Assembly (NCBI GenBank): GCA_038040195.1
Contig: JBBPIR010000001.1
Coordinates: forward strand, 353,341-417,340
Direction: 5' to 3'
DNA from: Chloroflexota bacterium
GTDB taxonomy: Bacteria > Chloroflexota > Limnocylindria > QHBO01
Length of the DNA: 64,000 bases
Position numbers and translations under genes: made by a program. Under the pieces are notes generated by a model. The model did no database searches. It worked only from the letters and a program-made list of their open reading frames with translations, and was not told the DNA's origin. This document shows positions 19,463 through 27,962 of this stretch, piece by piece. Each line of letters starts with the position of its first letter. Position 1 is the stretch's first letter.

Positions 19463-20595
19463 GAGGCGGCAACGGCCTGGGCCGCGGCGGCGGCGACCGG
19501 TTGCGGCTGGGCGACCGCGTCCCCGCAGGCGGGGCATGCCGGGTCGCGCCACAGCCGGATCTCGTCGAAGGAGGTTGTCATGGCGTCGAAGAGGAGCATG
19601 CGTCCGGCCAGGGACTCCCCCACTCCCAGCACCAGCTTGACCGTCTCATTGGCCTGGAGGAGTCCGATGATCCCCGGCAGAACGCCCAGCACCCCCGCCA
19701 CCGCACAGGCAGGAGCCAGCTCCTCGGGCGGCTGAGTGGGGTACAGGCAGCGGTAGCACGGCCCCGCGAAGGGCACAAAGGTCGTCACCTGGCCATCCCA
19801 GCGGTAGATCGAGCCGTGGACGACGGGCTTGCGAAGCGCGACCGATACATCGTTGAGCAGGTAACGGGTCTCGAAGTTGTCCGTGCCGTCCACGATGACG
19901 TCGTACTCGCCAACCAGCCGCTCGACGTTGGCGGCGCCCAGGCGCTCCTGGTGGCGAACCACGCTGACATCGGGATTGAGAGCCGTCAGCGTCATCTCGG
20001 CGCTCTCGGTCTTGGGCATCCCCACTCGGTCCGCGGTGTGCAGGACCTGGCGCTGGAGGTTCGATTCGTCGACCACGTCGTCATCCACGATCCCCAGCGT
20101 GCCGACTCCGGCCGCGGCCAGGTACAGCGCGGCCGGCGACCCGAGGCCACCGGCCCCGATGAGGAGGACGCGGGCGTCCAACAGCCGGCGCTGGCCTTCC
20201 TGGCCGATTTCGGGGATCAGGACCTGCCGGCTGTAGCGCCGCCGCTCCGCCTCGGACAGGATCGGGGTGGGGACTTCCCAGGCGCCGCCGAGCGCCTTCC
20301 ATTCGGCCAGGCGGCCCTGGAGGTTGACCACGTCGGTGTAGCCCACCTGGGACAGGTACAGGGCCGCGCGCCGTGAGCGGGCCCCGACCGCGCAGTGGAC
20401 CAGGAGTGGGGTGGCCTTGTCCGGCACCACCTCTTCGATCCGGCCCGCCAGGTCGGCGAGCGGTACGAGGGTGGCCTCGGGAATGTGCCCCTCCTTCCAT
20501 TCGACCAGCTCGCGAACGTCGATGATCCGCCGCTCCCCGCTGATCCGCAGCGCATCGGCGACCGAGATCTCCAGCACCGACCCGGGCTCCGCCAT
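19459..20595 (-). CDS. Rhodanese-ThiF/MoeB fusion, sulfur-carrier adenylyltransferase
   Basis: 378 aa. Residues 1-105 are a rhodanese domain with active-site Cys68 in VHCAVGARS. Residues about 115-365 form a ThiF/MoeB E1-like domain: ATP loop GAGGLGSP at 147-154, DDD and R.VLH segments, APACAVAGVLG, and two CxxC zinc pairs (CYRC, CPAC). Predicted role: adenylates the C terminus of CysO and, with persulfide passed from SufS to the rhodanese Cys, forms the thiocarboxylate. In MoeZ/MOCS3 the rhodanese is C-terminal; here it is N-terminal. ATG 20595 shares one base with the sufU stop. An open frame extends further upstream but is not protein-like. Confidence 0.88.
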   Translation of the reverse strand: MAEPGSVLEISVADALRISGERRIIDVRELVEWKEGHIPEATLVPLADLAGRIEEVVPDKATPLLVHCAVGARSRRAALYLSQVGYTDVVNLQGRLAEWKALGGAWEVPTPILSEAERRRYSRQVLIPEIGQEGQRRLLDARVLLIGAGGLGSPAALYLAAAGVGTLGIVDDDVVDESNLQRQVLHTADRVGMPKTESAEMTLTALNPDVSVVRHQERLGAANVERLVGEYDVIVDGTDNFETRYLLNDVSVALRKPVVHGSIYRWDGQVTTFVPFAGPCYRCLYPTQPPEELAPACAVAGVLGVLPGIIGLLQANETVKLVLGVGESLAGRMLLFDAMTTSFDEIRLWRDPACPACGDAVAQPQPVAAAAAQAVAAS

Positions 20596-20999
20596 CAGAC
20601 CGCCTCCGCCTCCGCGGGCCAGTCCACCGACTCCCCGGCCACGGCGCCCTGGAGGACCTTGTACCCGAGCAGGGCGCACTTCAGCCGTGCGGGGCCGATG
20701 GGCACGCCCAGGTCGTCGAGGACTGCCTTCGGATCGATGGCCCGCACCGCGTCGAGGGTCATCCCGCGCAGCGTATCGGTCAGGATCGAGGCCGACGCCT
20801 GGCTGATGGCGCACCCGCGTCCCTCGAACGCGACTTCCTCGATCTGCGCCCGGCCCCCGTCCAGGCGCAGGGTCATGGACAGCTCGTCCCCACAGGTGGG
20901 GTTCGAATCGGCAAAGTGGAGGTCGTGAGGATCGAGAACCCCCTGGTTGTGGGGGTTCCGGTAGTGCTCCAGGATGAAGTCGCGGTACAGGTTGTCCAT
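20595..20999 (-). CDS. sufU: SUF Fe-S assembly / sulfur-transfer protein SufU
   Basis: 134 aa, NifU-like N-terminal domain. Three conserved cysteines in NPTCGDE, GCAISQAS and RLKCALLGYK, plus an Asp in the first motif, bind zinc or accept persulfide. In SUF systems with this arrangement SufU takes sulfur from the SufS cysteine persulfide. It follows sufS with a one-base overlap of start and stop, and precedes the rhodanese-ThiF gene with another one-base overlap, which places it as the branch point between Fe-S assembly and CysO thiocarboxylation. Confidence 0.92.
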   Translation of the reverse strand: MDNLYRDFILEHYRNPHNQGVLDPHDLHFADSNPTCGDELSMTLRLDGGRAQIEEVAFEGRGCAISQASASILTDTLRGMTLDAVRAIDPKAVLDDLGVPIGPARLKCALLGYKVLQGAVAGESVDWPAEAEAV

Positions 21000-22264
21000 C
21001 AGCCCGCGAACAGGGTCACCGCCGCGCGAACCGCATCGGCCAAGGCCTCGACGTCGTCGAGGTCGTTGTAGACGTAGAAGCTGGCCCGGGTGGTGGCCGG
21101 GATGTCGTAGCGCTGCATGACCGGCTGGGCGCAGTGGTGCCCCGCCCGCACCGCCACCCCGTGGTGGTCGAGGATGGTCGCCATGTCGTGGGGATGAACG
21201 GCGTCCAGGACGAAGCTGATGACCCCGGCGTGAATGTCCGGATCGTCGGGGCCGAATCGGCGGACATCGGGGATCTCCGCCAGAGCGGCCCAGGCATGCT
21301 CGAACAGGTAACGCTCATGCTCACGGACGTTCGGCATACCGATTTCGGTCAGGTAATCGATGGCGGCCCCCAGGCCGATGGCCTCCACGATGGCCGGGGT
21401 GCCGGCCTCGAACTTCTGGGGCACCTCGTTCCACTCGGCGCCCTCCATGGTGACCCGGATGATCATGTTGCCGCCGGTCATGAAGGGCGGCATGGCCTCC
21501 AGCAGATCGCGCCGGGCCCACAGCGCGCCGATCCCCGACGGCCCCAGCATCTTGTGGCCGCTGATGGCGAGGAAGTCGCAGCCGATGGCCTGAACGTCGA
21601 TGGGCATGTGAGGCGCGGCCTGGGCCGCGTCGACGAGGACCAGCGCGCCCGCGGCATGCGCCCGTTGGGTGATGTCGCGGACCGGGTTGATCGTCCCCAG
21701 CGCGTTGCTGACCGCGGCCACCGCCACCAGCTTGGGACGGGCGGCCAGGAGGCGGTCCAGATCCTCGAGGTCCAGGCGTCCGTCGTCGGTGATGGCCACG
21801 TACCGCAGATCGGCACCGACCTCTTGGGTCAGCTGCTGCCACGGAACGATGTTGGCGTGGTGTTCCATCTGGGTGGTGACCATCGTGTCGCCGGCGCGCA
21901 GGTTGGTCCGGCCCCACGAGTAGGCAACCAGGTTGATGGCCTCGGTCGCGTTGCGCACGAACACGATCTCGCGCTCGGACGGCGCGTTCAGGAAGGCGGC
22001 CACCTTGCGGCGGGCGGCCTCGAAGCGCTGAGTGGCGTCCTCGCTGAGCTCGTAGATGCCGCGGTGAACGTTGGCGTAGTGGTGGCCGTAGGCGTCCCCC
22101 ATGGCCTCGATCACGACCCGCGGCTTGGGGGCCGAGGCGGCCGCGTCGAGGTACACCAGCCGGTTGCCGGTCGAGGTCGGTCGCTCGAAGACCGGGAAAT
22201 CGGCGCGCCGAGCGGTCCCGCTGAAGGCGCCGGGGATGGCCTGGGGCTCGGCGCGAACGGTCAT
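20999..22264 (-). CDS. sufS: Cysteine desulfurase SufS
   Basis: 421 aa class V aminotransferase fold. PLP lysine in SGHKMLGPSGIG (about residue 238) and active-site Cys in RAGHHCAQP (about 377) in the short-loop context of group II desulfurases. Converts cysteine to alanine and hands on persulfide sulfur. NVHRGIYELSEDAT and EHHANIVPWQ are also conserved. ATG 22264 follows TAG-ACCG, 4 nt after the sufC stop. It acts with SufU next door; its product sulfur may also serve the downstream CysO route. Confidence 0.95.
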   Translation of the reverse strand: MTVRAEPQAIPGAFSGTARRADFPVFERPTSTGNRLVYLDAAASAPKPRVVIEAMGDAYGHHYANVHRGIYELSEDATQRFEAARRKVAAFLNAPSEREIVFVRNATEAINLVAYSWGRTNLRAGDTMVTTQMEHHANIVPWQQLTQEVGADLRYVAITDDGRLDLEDLDRLLAARPKLVAVAAVSNALGTINPVRDITQRAHAAGALVLVDAAQAAPHMPIDVQAIGCDFLAISGHKMLGPSGIGALWARRDLLEAMPPFMTGGNMIIRVTMEGAEWNEVPQKFEAGTPAIVEAIGLGAAIDYLTEIGMPNVREHERYLFEHAWAALAEIPDVRRFGPDDPDIHAGVISFVLDAVHPHDMATILDHHGVAVRAGHHCAQPVMQRYDIPATTRASFYVYNDLDDVEALADAVRAAVTLFAG

Positions 22265-22268
22265 CGGT

Positions 22269-23126
22269 CTACTTCGCTGTTTCCGCCACCGGCTCGGCGG
22301 CCTCGGCGGCCTCGTCGCCCACGTCCGCCGGCAGGCCGACCTGCTCGCGGACCCAGTCGTAGCCGTTGGCCTCGAGCTGATGCGAGAGCTCCTCGCCGCC
22401 CGACATCACCACCCGCCCGTCCAGCAGGACGTGGACCCGGTCAGGCTTCACGTAGTTCAGCATGCGCTGATAGTGGGTGATCATGAGGACCCCCATCTCC
22501 GGGGAGAGGGTGGCGTTGATCCCCTCCGCCACGTTGCGCAGGGCGTCGATGTCGAGACCCGAATCGGTTTCGTCCAGGATCGCCATCTTTGGTGACTGGA
22601 CGGCCATCTGGAGCATCTCGAGCCGCTTCTTCTCGCCGCCCGAGAACCCGTCGTTCACGTAGCGGGTGGCGAACCCCGGATCCATGTTGAGGAGCGCCAT
22701 CTTCTCCTCCATCAGGCGCCGGAACTTGGCCAGCGGGATTCCGGTGTACTTCGTCGCCGCCGCCCCGTCGCCGTCGGCGTCCGGCTGGCGCGGGTGGTGG
22801 ACCGCGTTGTAGATGTTGCGCAGGAAGCTGGCCACCGTGACGCCCGGGACGGCGCTCGGGTACTGGAATGCGAGGAACAGCCCGGCCCGCGCCCGCTTGT
22901 CCGGGGACAGCTTGAGCAGGCTCACTCCCTGCCAGGTGATGTCACCCGCGTCGACCTTGTAGTCCGGGTGGCCGAGCAAGGCATAGGCCAGGCTCGTCTT
23001 GCCCGAGCCGTTGGGGCCCATCAGGGCGTGAACCTCGCCCTGGGCCACCGTCAGCGACAGGCCGCGCAGGATCTTCCGCTTCCCGGCGCTGACCTGGAGG
23101 TCGGTGATCACCAGCTGGTCGGTCAT
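22269..23126 (-). CDS. sufC: Fe-S assembly ATPase SufC
   Basis: 285 aa ABC ATPase. Walker A GPNGSGKT (about 37-44), signature FSGGEKKR, Walker B MAILDETDSGLD and the H-loop ITHYQRML are intact. Drives conformational change in the SufBCD scaffold. The last 30 residues are an Ala/Glu-rich tail not usual for SufC, which is normally about 250 aa. ATG overlaps the rrf2 stop by 4 nt. Confidence 0.95.
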   Translation of the reverse strand: MTDQLVITDLQVSAGKRKILRGLSLTVAQGEVHALMGPNGSGKTSLAYALLGHPDYKVDAGDITWQGVSLLKLSPDKRARAGLFLAFQYPSAVPGVTVASFLRNIYNAVHHPRQPDADGDGAAATKYTGIPLAKFRRLMEEKMALLNMDPGFATRYVNDGFSGGEKKRLEMLQMAVQSPKMAILDETDSGLDIDALRNVAEGINATLSPEMGVLMITHYQRMLNYVKPDRVHVLLDGRVVMSGGEELSHQLEANGYDWVREQVGLPADVGDEAAEAAEPVAETAK

Positions 23127-23629
23127 GAGGCTCCGTTCACGATCTGGGCGTGGGCGGTGGCTTCCGCGACCGCACGGATCCGGCGGCGTACGTCGGGCGA
23201 GTAGGGCGGGCCGCCGGCGGACTCGGCCCGCGCGGCCAGCTCGGCGAGTGTGGTCGCACCCAGCGTGGCATCGATCGAGGCGAACAGGCGCTCATAGGCC
23301 TCGTGGACTGAGCAAGGCTCGCGGTCGCACTGCTCGCCGCTGTTGACCCCGGCACACGGCATCTCCAGCAACGGACCGTCCAGGGTCCGAATCGCGGTGG
23401 CCAGGCTGATCTGGTCCGGCGGTCGGGCCAGCCGATAGCCGCCCGCCTGGCCGCGCGTGGCAGTCACCAGTCCGGCGCGTCGCAGGTCGGCCACCAGCTG
23501 CTCGAGGTAGGCGTGCGGCAGCCGTTCGCTGCGCGCCACGCTGGTGAGCGAGACCGGCTCCTGCCCCTCGGCCCGGGCCAACGCCAGCAGGACGCGGATG
23601 CCGTATTCGGATCGAGTGCTGATCTTCAT
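23123..23629 (-). CDS. Rrf2-family transcriptional regulator with three cysteines
   Basis: 168 aa from ATG 23629. N-terminal winged helix (MKISTRSEYGIRVLLALA, then recognition region HAYLEQLVADLRRAGLV, GQAGGYRLAR wing). C92, C101 and C106 could ligate a [2Fe-2S] cluster as in IscR, though the spacing (x8, x4) differs from the IscR x5, x5 pattern. It probably senses Fe-S status and regulates the operon it sits in; a palindrome upstream of sufB is a candidate site. The open frame starts 39 nt earlier inside the Rieske gene, but MKIST is the usual family start. Confidence 0.87.
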   Translation of the reverse strand: MKISTRSEYGIRVLLALARAEGQEPVSLTSVARSERLPHAYLEQLVADLRRAGLVTATRGQAGGYRLARPPDQISLATAIRTLDGPLLEMPCAGVNSGEQCDREPCSVHEAYERLFASIDATLGATTLAELAARAESAGGPPYSPDVRRRIRAVAEATAHAQIVNGAS

Positions 23630-23639
23630 GACCGGTCTC

Positions 23640-23969
23640 TCATGGCAGTTCGACCAGGACCTCGTCATCCTCGACCTGCACAGGGTACGCCCGGACCGGG
23701 ATCACGGGCGGCAGGGCCAGGACCCGGCCACTGAACAGGTCGAAGCGACCGCCGTGGCGCGGGCATTCGACCGCATCGCCGTCCAGCTCCCCCTCGCCCA
23801 GGTCGCCTTCATCGTGTGTACACACATCGTCGATCGCGCCCCACCGCCCGTCGGTGGTCTGCCCCACGCACAGCGGCACGCCCTGCACCACCACGGTCAC
23901 CACCGTCCCCGGGGTGACGTCGGCAGCGTGCAGGCCGGTGGCGAACCCGCGGGTCGTCATGATGCTCAT
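23640..23969 (-). CDS. Rieske [2Fe-2S] ferredoxin-like protein
   Basis: 109 aa. Ligands C50-x-H52 (CTHDEGDLGEG) and C69-x2-H72 (CPRHGGRF) form a Rieske cluster site in the small NirD/dioxygenase-ferredoxin type. Such a gene is often found in actinobacterial and Chloroflexi SUF operons; it may supply electrons during assembly or be a client. ATG overlaps the sufD stop by 4 nt with AGGAGG just upstream inside sufD. Confidence 0.9.
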   Translation of the reverse strand: MSIMTTRGFATGLHAADVTPGTVVTVVVQGVPLCVGQTTDGRWGAIDDVCTHDEGDLGEGELDGDAVECPRHGGRFDLFSGRVLALPPVIPVRAYPVQVEDDEVLVELP

Positions 23970-25231
23970 GCCGCCTCCTGACCGATGCGCGTCGCCAGCG
24001 CGGCCAGGACTCGGGCACGGATGGGCTCGGAGCCGATGTCGGCCACCGCCCGCTCGAAGAAGCCGCGCACGATCATCCGCTCTGCCTCGTCGGCGGTCAG
24101 GCCGCGGGTCTGGGCGTAGAACATCTGGATCGGGTCGATGGCCCCCGCCGTGGCGCCATGGCCGCAGCGCAGGATGTCATTGGTCTCGATTTCGAGGACC
24201 GGGATCGGCTCTGCGCCCGCGTTCGGGGAGAGCAGGAGGTTTCGGCATTCCTGGTAGGAGCTGGTCTGCTTGGCCTCCGGCCGTACCCGGGTCAGGCCGT
24301 AGAACGCGGAATGGGCCTGGTCGTAGAGGGCGGACAGGTACAGCAGGTCCGAAGTGGTGTGGCTGGCCAGCAGGTCCTGAATCGAGTTGATGTCGATCTT
24401 CTGGTCGTCGCCGGCCGCCAGCACGCCGAGAAGCTTGCTGGTGCCGCCCTTGCCGGCCATCAGGACCTCGACCCCGAGCTTGGTCACGCGTGAGCCGATC
24501 TCCGCGTTGAGGGTCGTCACCTGTGCATCGGCGCCCACCACCACCCGCTGCGCTGACACGCGCCAGGCGCCGTCGCCGAGCAGCTGGAGACTCGCGTAGC
24601 GCACCCGGGACCCCCGCTCGGCTCGAACGTTCACCGTTCCGCCGAACCACCCGGCACCGCCGTCGGGAGAGGCGAACTCCTCGAGCAAAGTGACCTGCGA
24701 GTCCTCCCCGGCGACCACCAGGGTGACGGGGAATGCGGCCGCGTCCGCCCGCGACTGAACCGTTCGAGCCCGGAGGACCAGCTCGACCGTCACCTGCGGC
24801 GGGACGTACAGGAACGTCCCGGTGGTCCAGGCCGCCCGGGCCAGCTCCCAGAACGTGGCATGCGTCGCCGGACCGGGCGTGTCGTCGGTGAGATACGGGC
24901 GCACCAGTTCGGGGTGGCTGGCCACCGCCTCGGCCAGGGGCGTGAAGATGACGCCGCGAGCGGCGGCATCCGGGTCGAGGCCGGAGACCTCGGTGGTGGC
25001 CGTCTCGTCGAGCGGCGCATCGATCGGGAGGCTGGCCAGCGACGTGCGGCGCCACTCCTCCTCGCTGCCGCTCGGCCAGGGCGTGGCGCGGTAGCGCTCC
25101 GCGCGCGTCAGACGCTCGGCGCCCAGCCAATCGGGTTCGCCGCGCGCGCTCGACAACGCCGCAATGGCCGACGGGTCGAAGGCTGCCGGGGAGAGGCGGA
25201 CCGGAGTGGCGGTCTGAGCGCCAGTTGTCAT
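23966..25231 (-). CDS. sufD: Fe-S assembly protein SufD
   Basis: 421 aa, SufBD family beta-helix scaffold partner of SufB. Conserved core DINSIQDLLASHTTSDLLYLSALYDQAHSAFYGL and C-terminal ILRCGHGATAGAIDPIQMFYAQTRGL, including the conserved His, match SufD. The N-terminal 120 residues are divergent, as usual. The start ATG is preceded by ACCG and the sufB stop lies 21 nt upstream. Confidence 0.93.
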   Translation of the reverse strand: MTTGAQTATPVRLSPAAFDPSAIAALSSARGEPDWLGAERLTRAERYRATPWPSGSEEEWRRTSLASLPIDAPLDETATTEVSGLDPDAAARGVIFTPLAEAVASHPELVRPYLTDDTPGPATHATFWELARAAWTTGTFLYVPPQVTVELVLRARTVQSRADAAAFPVTLVVAGEDSQVTLLEEFASPDGGAGWFGGTVNVRAERGSRVRYASLQLLGDGAWRVSAQRVVVGADAQVTTLNAEIGSRVTKLGVEVLMAGKGGTSKLLGVLAAGDDQKIDINSIQDLLASHTTSDLLYLSALYDQAHSAFYGLTRVRPEAKQTSSYQECRNLLLSPNAGAEPIPVLEIETNDILRCGHGATAGAIDPIQMFYAQTRGLTADEAERMIVRGFFERAVADIGSEPIRARVLAALATRIGQEAA

Positions 25232-25252
25232 CGGTTCATGGGCGAAATCGGT

Positions 25253-26677
25253 CTAGCCGACCGCGCCCTCCATCTGGAGCTGGATGAGGCGATTCATCTC
25301 GACGGCGTACTCCATCGGCAGCTCCTTGACGATCGGCTCGATGAAGCCGTTGACGATCATGGCGCTCGCCTCGGCCTCGTTCATGCCGCGGCTCATCAGG
25401 TAGAAGAGCTGCTCGGAGCCGACCTTTGAGACGCTCGCCTCATGCCCGATGGTGACGTCCTCCTCGTCGATCTCCATGTACGGGTACGTGTCGGAGCGGG
25501 CCTCGTCGGAAAGGATCAGGGCATCGCAGCGGACCGTGGACTTCGACCGCTTGGAGCCGGGGTAGACCTTGATCAGGCCCCGGTAGCTGGTCCGGCCGGT
25601 CCCCATGCTGATGCTCTTGGAGGTGATCAGGCTGGTGGTGTTGGGAGCGGCATGGATGACCTTGCCGCCCGCGTCCTGGTGCTGGCCGCTCCCGGCGAAG
25701 GCGATGCTCAGGACCTCTCCATGGGCCCGCTCACCGAGGAGATAGATGCTTGGGTACTTCATCGTCAGGTGGGATCCCAGGTTGCCGTCAACCCACTCCA
25801 TCACGGAGTCCTCGTAGGCCACGGCCCGCTTGGTGACCAGGTTGTAGACGTTGTGGCTCCAGTTCTGGATGGTCGTGTAGCGCACCCGGGCGCCCTTCTT
25901 GACGATGATCTCGACCACCGCCGAGTGGAGGCTGGCGGTCGTGAAGGACGGGGCCGTGCAACCCTCGACGTAGTGCACGCTCGATCCCTCGTCGGCAATG
26001 ATCAGGGTCCGCTCGAACTGGCCCATGTTCTCGGTGTTGATCCGGAAGTAGGCCTGCAGCGGCAGCTCGACGTGGACGCCCGGCGGCACGTAGATGAAGC
26101 TCCCGCCTGACCACACGGCGGTGTTCAGGGCAGCGAGCTTGTTGTCGTTGGCGGGGATGACCGTGCCGAAGTACTCCCTGAACATCTCGGGGTACTTGAT
26201 CAGGGCCTCATCGGTCCCCAGGAAGATGACACCCAGTTTTTCCAGGTCGGCGCGGATGTTGTGGTAGACGACTTCAGAGTCGTACTGCCCGCCCACCCCG
26301 GCCAGGTACTTCTTCTCGGCCTCGGGGATGCCCAGCCGGTCGTACGTGCGCCGGATGTAGTCGGGCACGTCGTCCCAGGACTGGACCGCCTTGTCGGTGG
26401 CCGTCACGTAGTAGTAGATGTCCTGAAAATCGATCTCGCTCATGTCCCCGCCCCAGGTCGGCATGGGCCGCTTTTCGAAATGCCGATACGCCTTGAGCCG
26501 GTTGTCGGTCATCCACTGCGGCTCGCCCTTGATGCGACTGATCTCCTCCACAACCGCGGCGCTAAGCCCCTTCTTCATGACGTGCAGGGGCTTCATCTCC
26601 GAGTCGTGCCAGCCGTACTTGTAGCCGGCGGGGACCTGGGTCAGAGCGGGGTTCGGAGTGGGGTTGGGAAGGGTCAT
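25253..26677 (-). CDS. sufB: Fe-S assembly scaffold SufB
   Basis: 474 aa. Highly conserved Suf[49 protein letters not shown]-like segment read here as [12 protein letters not shown] with the essential Cys, and [17 protein letters not shown] with the cluster Glu. Forms the SufBC2D complex on which clusters are built. First gene of the operon. The ATG has GGGAG about 5 nt upstream, and a perfect palindrome lies 25 nt before it. Confidence 0.96.
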   Translation of the reverse strand: MTLPNPTPNPALTQVPAGYKYGWHDSEMKPLHVMKKGLSAAVVEEISRIKGEPQWMTDNRLKAYRHFEKRPMPTWGGDMSEIDFQDIYYYVTATDKAVQSWDDVPDYIRRTYDRLGIPEAEKKYLAGVGGQYDSEVVYHNIRADLEKLGVIFLGTDEALIKYPEMFREYFGTVIPANDNKLAALNTAVWSGGSFIYVPPGVHVELPLQAYFRINTENMGQFERTLIIADEGSSVHYVEGCTAPSFTTASLHSAVVEIIVKKGARVRYTTIQNWSHNVYNLVTKRAVAYEDSVMEWVDGNLGSHLTMKYPSIYLLGERAHGEVLSIAFAGSGQHQDAGGKVIHAAPNTTSLITSKSISMGTGRTSYRGLIKVYPGSKRSKSTVRCDALILSDEARSDTYPYMEIDEEDVTIGHEASVSKVGSEQLFYLMSRGMNEAEASAMIVNGFIEPIVKELPMEYAVEMNRLIQLQMEGAVG

Positions 26678-26701
26678 GTGACTCCCGATTCATGCCTAAT
26701 C

Positions 26702-26716
26702 CGACTCATTCAGTCG
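26702..26716 (-). promoter_or_regulatory. Palindrome upstream of sufB, candidate Rrf2 operator
   Basis: CGACTCATTCAGTCG has perfect 5-base arms around a 5-base centre and lies 25 nt upstream of the sufB start. Its position fits a repressor site overlapping the operon promoter. The operon encodes its own Rrf2 regulator, so autoregulation is a reasonable guess; the sequence was not matched to any known motif. Confidence 0.45.
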
Positions 26717-26783
26717 GGGATGCGAGCATCATCCTCCCTGGGCCGAGATCGGTCAACCGGACCGATGGCCCCGGCCGGCCGCG

Positions 26784-26812
26784 TTGACACCGGACGCCCC
26801 GACCGATACCGT
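26784..26812 (+). promoter_or_regulatory. Sigma-70-type promoter for the leader ORF and rsgA
   Basis: TTGACA (26784-26789, perfect -35) is followed after exactly 17 nt by TACCGT (26807-26812), which has the TAnnnT core of a -10. The same -35/-10 style (TTGACC-N17-TACCCT) precedes tRNA-fMet in this window. It faces rsgA and diverges from sufB. Confidence 0.6.
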
Positions 26813-26852
26813 CGGGAGCCTCATCACTCGCAGGCGAAAAGGAGACGCACCG

Positions 26853-26918
26853 ATGACGACGCCCGTTGTCCTCGACCGGTCGCGCTCGCGCCTGCCCGGA
26901 GCGACATTCCCGGCCTGA
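26853..26918 (+). CDS. Possible 21-aa leader ORF upstream of rsgA
   Basis: ATG at 26853 opens a 21-codon frame (MTTPVVLDRSRSRLPGATFPA) ending in TGA. AAAAGGAG lies at 26837-26844 and the promoter at 26784-26812 ends about 25 nt before that, so it would be the first cistron of the rsgA transcript. It is not in the same frame as rsgA and ends 74 nt before it. It could be a regulatory leader peptide or chance; four Arg and no repeated codon run are seen. Confidence 0.3.
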   Translation: MTTPVVLDRSRSRLPGATFPA

Positions 26919-26992
26919 TCCGGCCGCCGGCCGCTCCTCGTACCCGCGGGCGCGCTCCTCGTGGACTTTCCCCACTCGAAGGAGTCGCACCC

Positions 26993-27910
26993 TTGTCCGT
27001 TTCCACCCTCAGCGGGACCGTGCTGCGCGCGCGCAGCGGGTTCTACACCGTGACAACCGAATCCGGCACCTACGAGTGCCAGCTCCGCGGCCGCCTGAAG
27101 CGTGAGCGCCAGTCCGAGGACCTGGTAGTCATTGGCGACCGGGTGACGCTGACGCCCCTCGGCGAGGCCGAAGGCCTGATCGAAGGGGTCGGCCCCCGGC
27201 GGAGCCGGTTCTCGCGTCGCCAGCCCGGTGGCCGGGGCGCCTGGAAGGAAGACCTGATGGTCGCCAACCTGGACCAGCTGGTCGTCGTATTCGCGTGCGC
27301 CGATCCGGTCCCCCATGTGCGCATGCTCGACCGTTTCCTGGTCATTGCCGAGCACAACCAAGTTGAGACTCTCATCGTGGCCAACAAGCTCGACCTCTGC
27401 GGACCGCAGGCCGCGGAGGCCGTGTTCGGGGCGTACGAGCGCATCGGCTACCCGGTGCTGTACGCCAGTGCCCGAACCGGGCAGGGCGTTGCGGAGCTCC
27501 GTGAGCGCCTGGCCGGCCGCATCAGCCTGGTGGCCGGTCCTTCGGGCGTGGGCAAGAGCACCCTCCTCAACGCCGTCCATCCCGGCCTCAACCTTGCCAC
27601 CGGGCCGATCAGCGAGGCGCTCCACAAGGGACGCCACACCACGACCCTGGCCGAGCTGCTGCCCGTGGATGGACCGATGGGCGGGCACGTGGCCGACTCG
27701 CCCGGACTGCGGCAGATGGGGTTGTGGCAGATCCCGCCCGACGAGCTGGCGTGGTGCTACCCGGAACTCCGCCCCCACCTCGGGAACTGCCGTTTCGCGG
27801 ACTGCTCCCACGGCCCCGAGCCGGGGTGCGCGATCACCGCCGCCGCCGCGAGCGGGGCGATCAGCCCTGCCCGCATGGACTCCTATCGTCGCCTGGTGGC
27901 GAGCACCTAG
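26993..27910 (+). CDS. rsgA: Ribosome small-subunit maturation GTPase RsgA
   Basis: 305 aa. Order of domains fits RsgA: N-terminal OB fold (SGTVLRARSGFYTV), circularly permuted GTPase with the G4 motif ANKLDL before the G1 P-loop AGPSGVGKSTLLN, G3 DSPG, and a C-terminal zinc region C-x5-C-x-H-x5-C. Assists late 30S assembly. TTG 26993 is chosen because AAGGAG sits 8 nt upstream and the OB fold begins there; no ATG or GTG would keep the OB fold. The open frame runs far upstream but antisense to sufB. Confidence 0.93.
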   Translation: MSVSTLSGTVLRARSGFYTVTTESGTYECQLRGRLKRERQSEDLVVIGDRVTLTPLGEAEGLIEGVGPRRSRFSRRQPGGRGAWKEDLMVANLDQLVVVFACADPVPHVRMLDRFLVIAEHNQVETLIVANKLDLCGPQAAEAVFGAYERIGYPVLYASARTGQGVAELRERLAGRISLVAGPSGVGKSTLLNAVHPGLNLATGPISEALHKGRHTTTLAELLPVDGPMGGHVADSPGLRQMGLWQIPPDELAWCYPELRPHLGNCRFADCSHGPEPGCAITAAAASGAISPARMDSYRRLVAST

Positions 27911-27946
27911 CACCACCCAATTCGCGGTGCAGGCGCGCACCGTCAT

Positions 27947-27952
27947 TACAAT
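27947..27952 (+). promoter_or_regulatory. -10-like hexamer TACAAT upstream of MBL hydrolase
   Basis: TACAAT differs from TATAAT at one position and ends 10 nt before the ATG at 27963; no ribosome site is visible, suggesting a leaderless start. No good -35. Confidence 0.42.
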
Positions 27953-27962
27953 CGGCAGTCCG

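Noticed and set aside
26261-26992. N-terminal extension of rsgA
   Set aside because: Antisense to sufB; TTG 26993 with AAGGAG gives the normal RsgA length.
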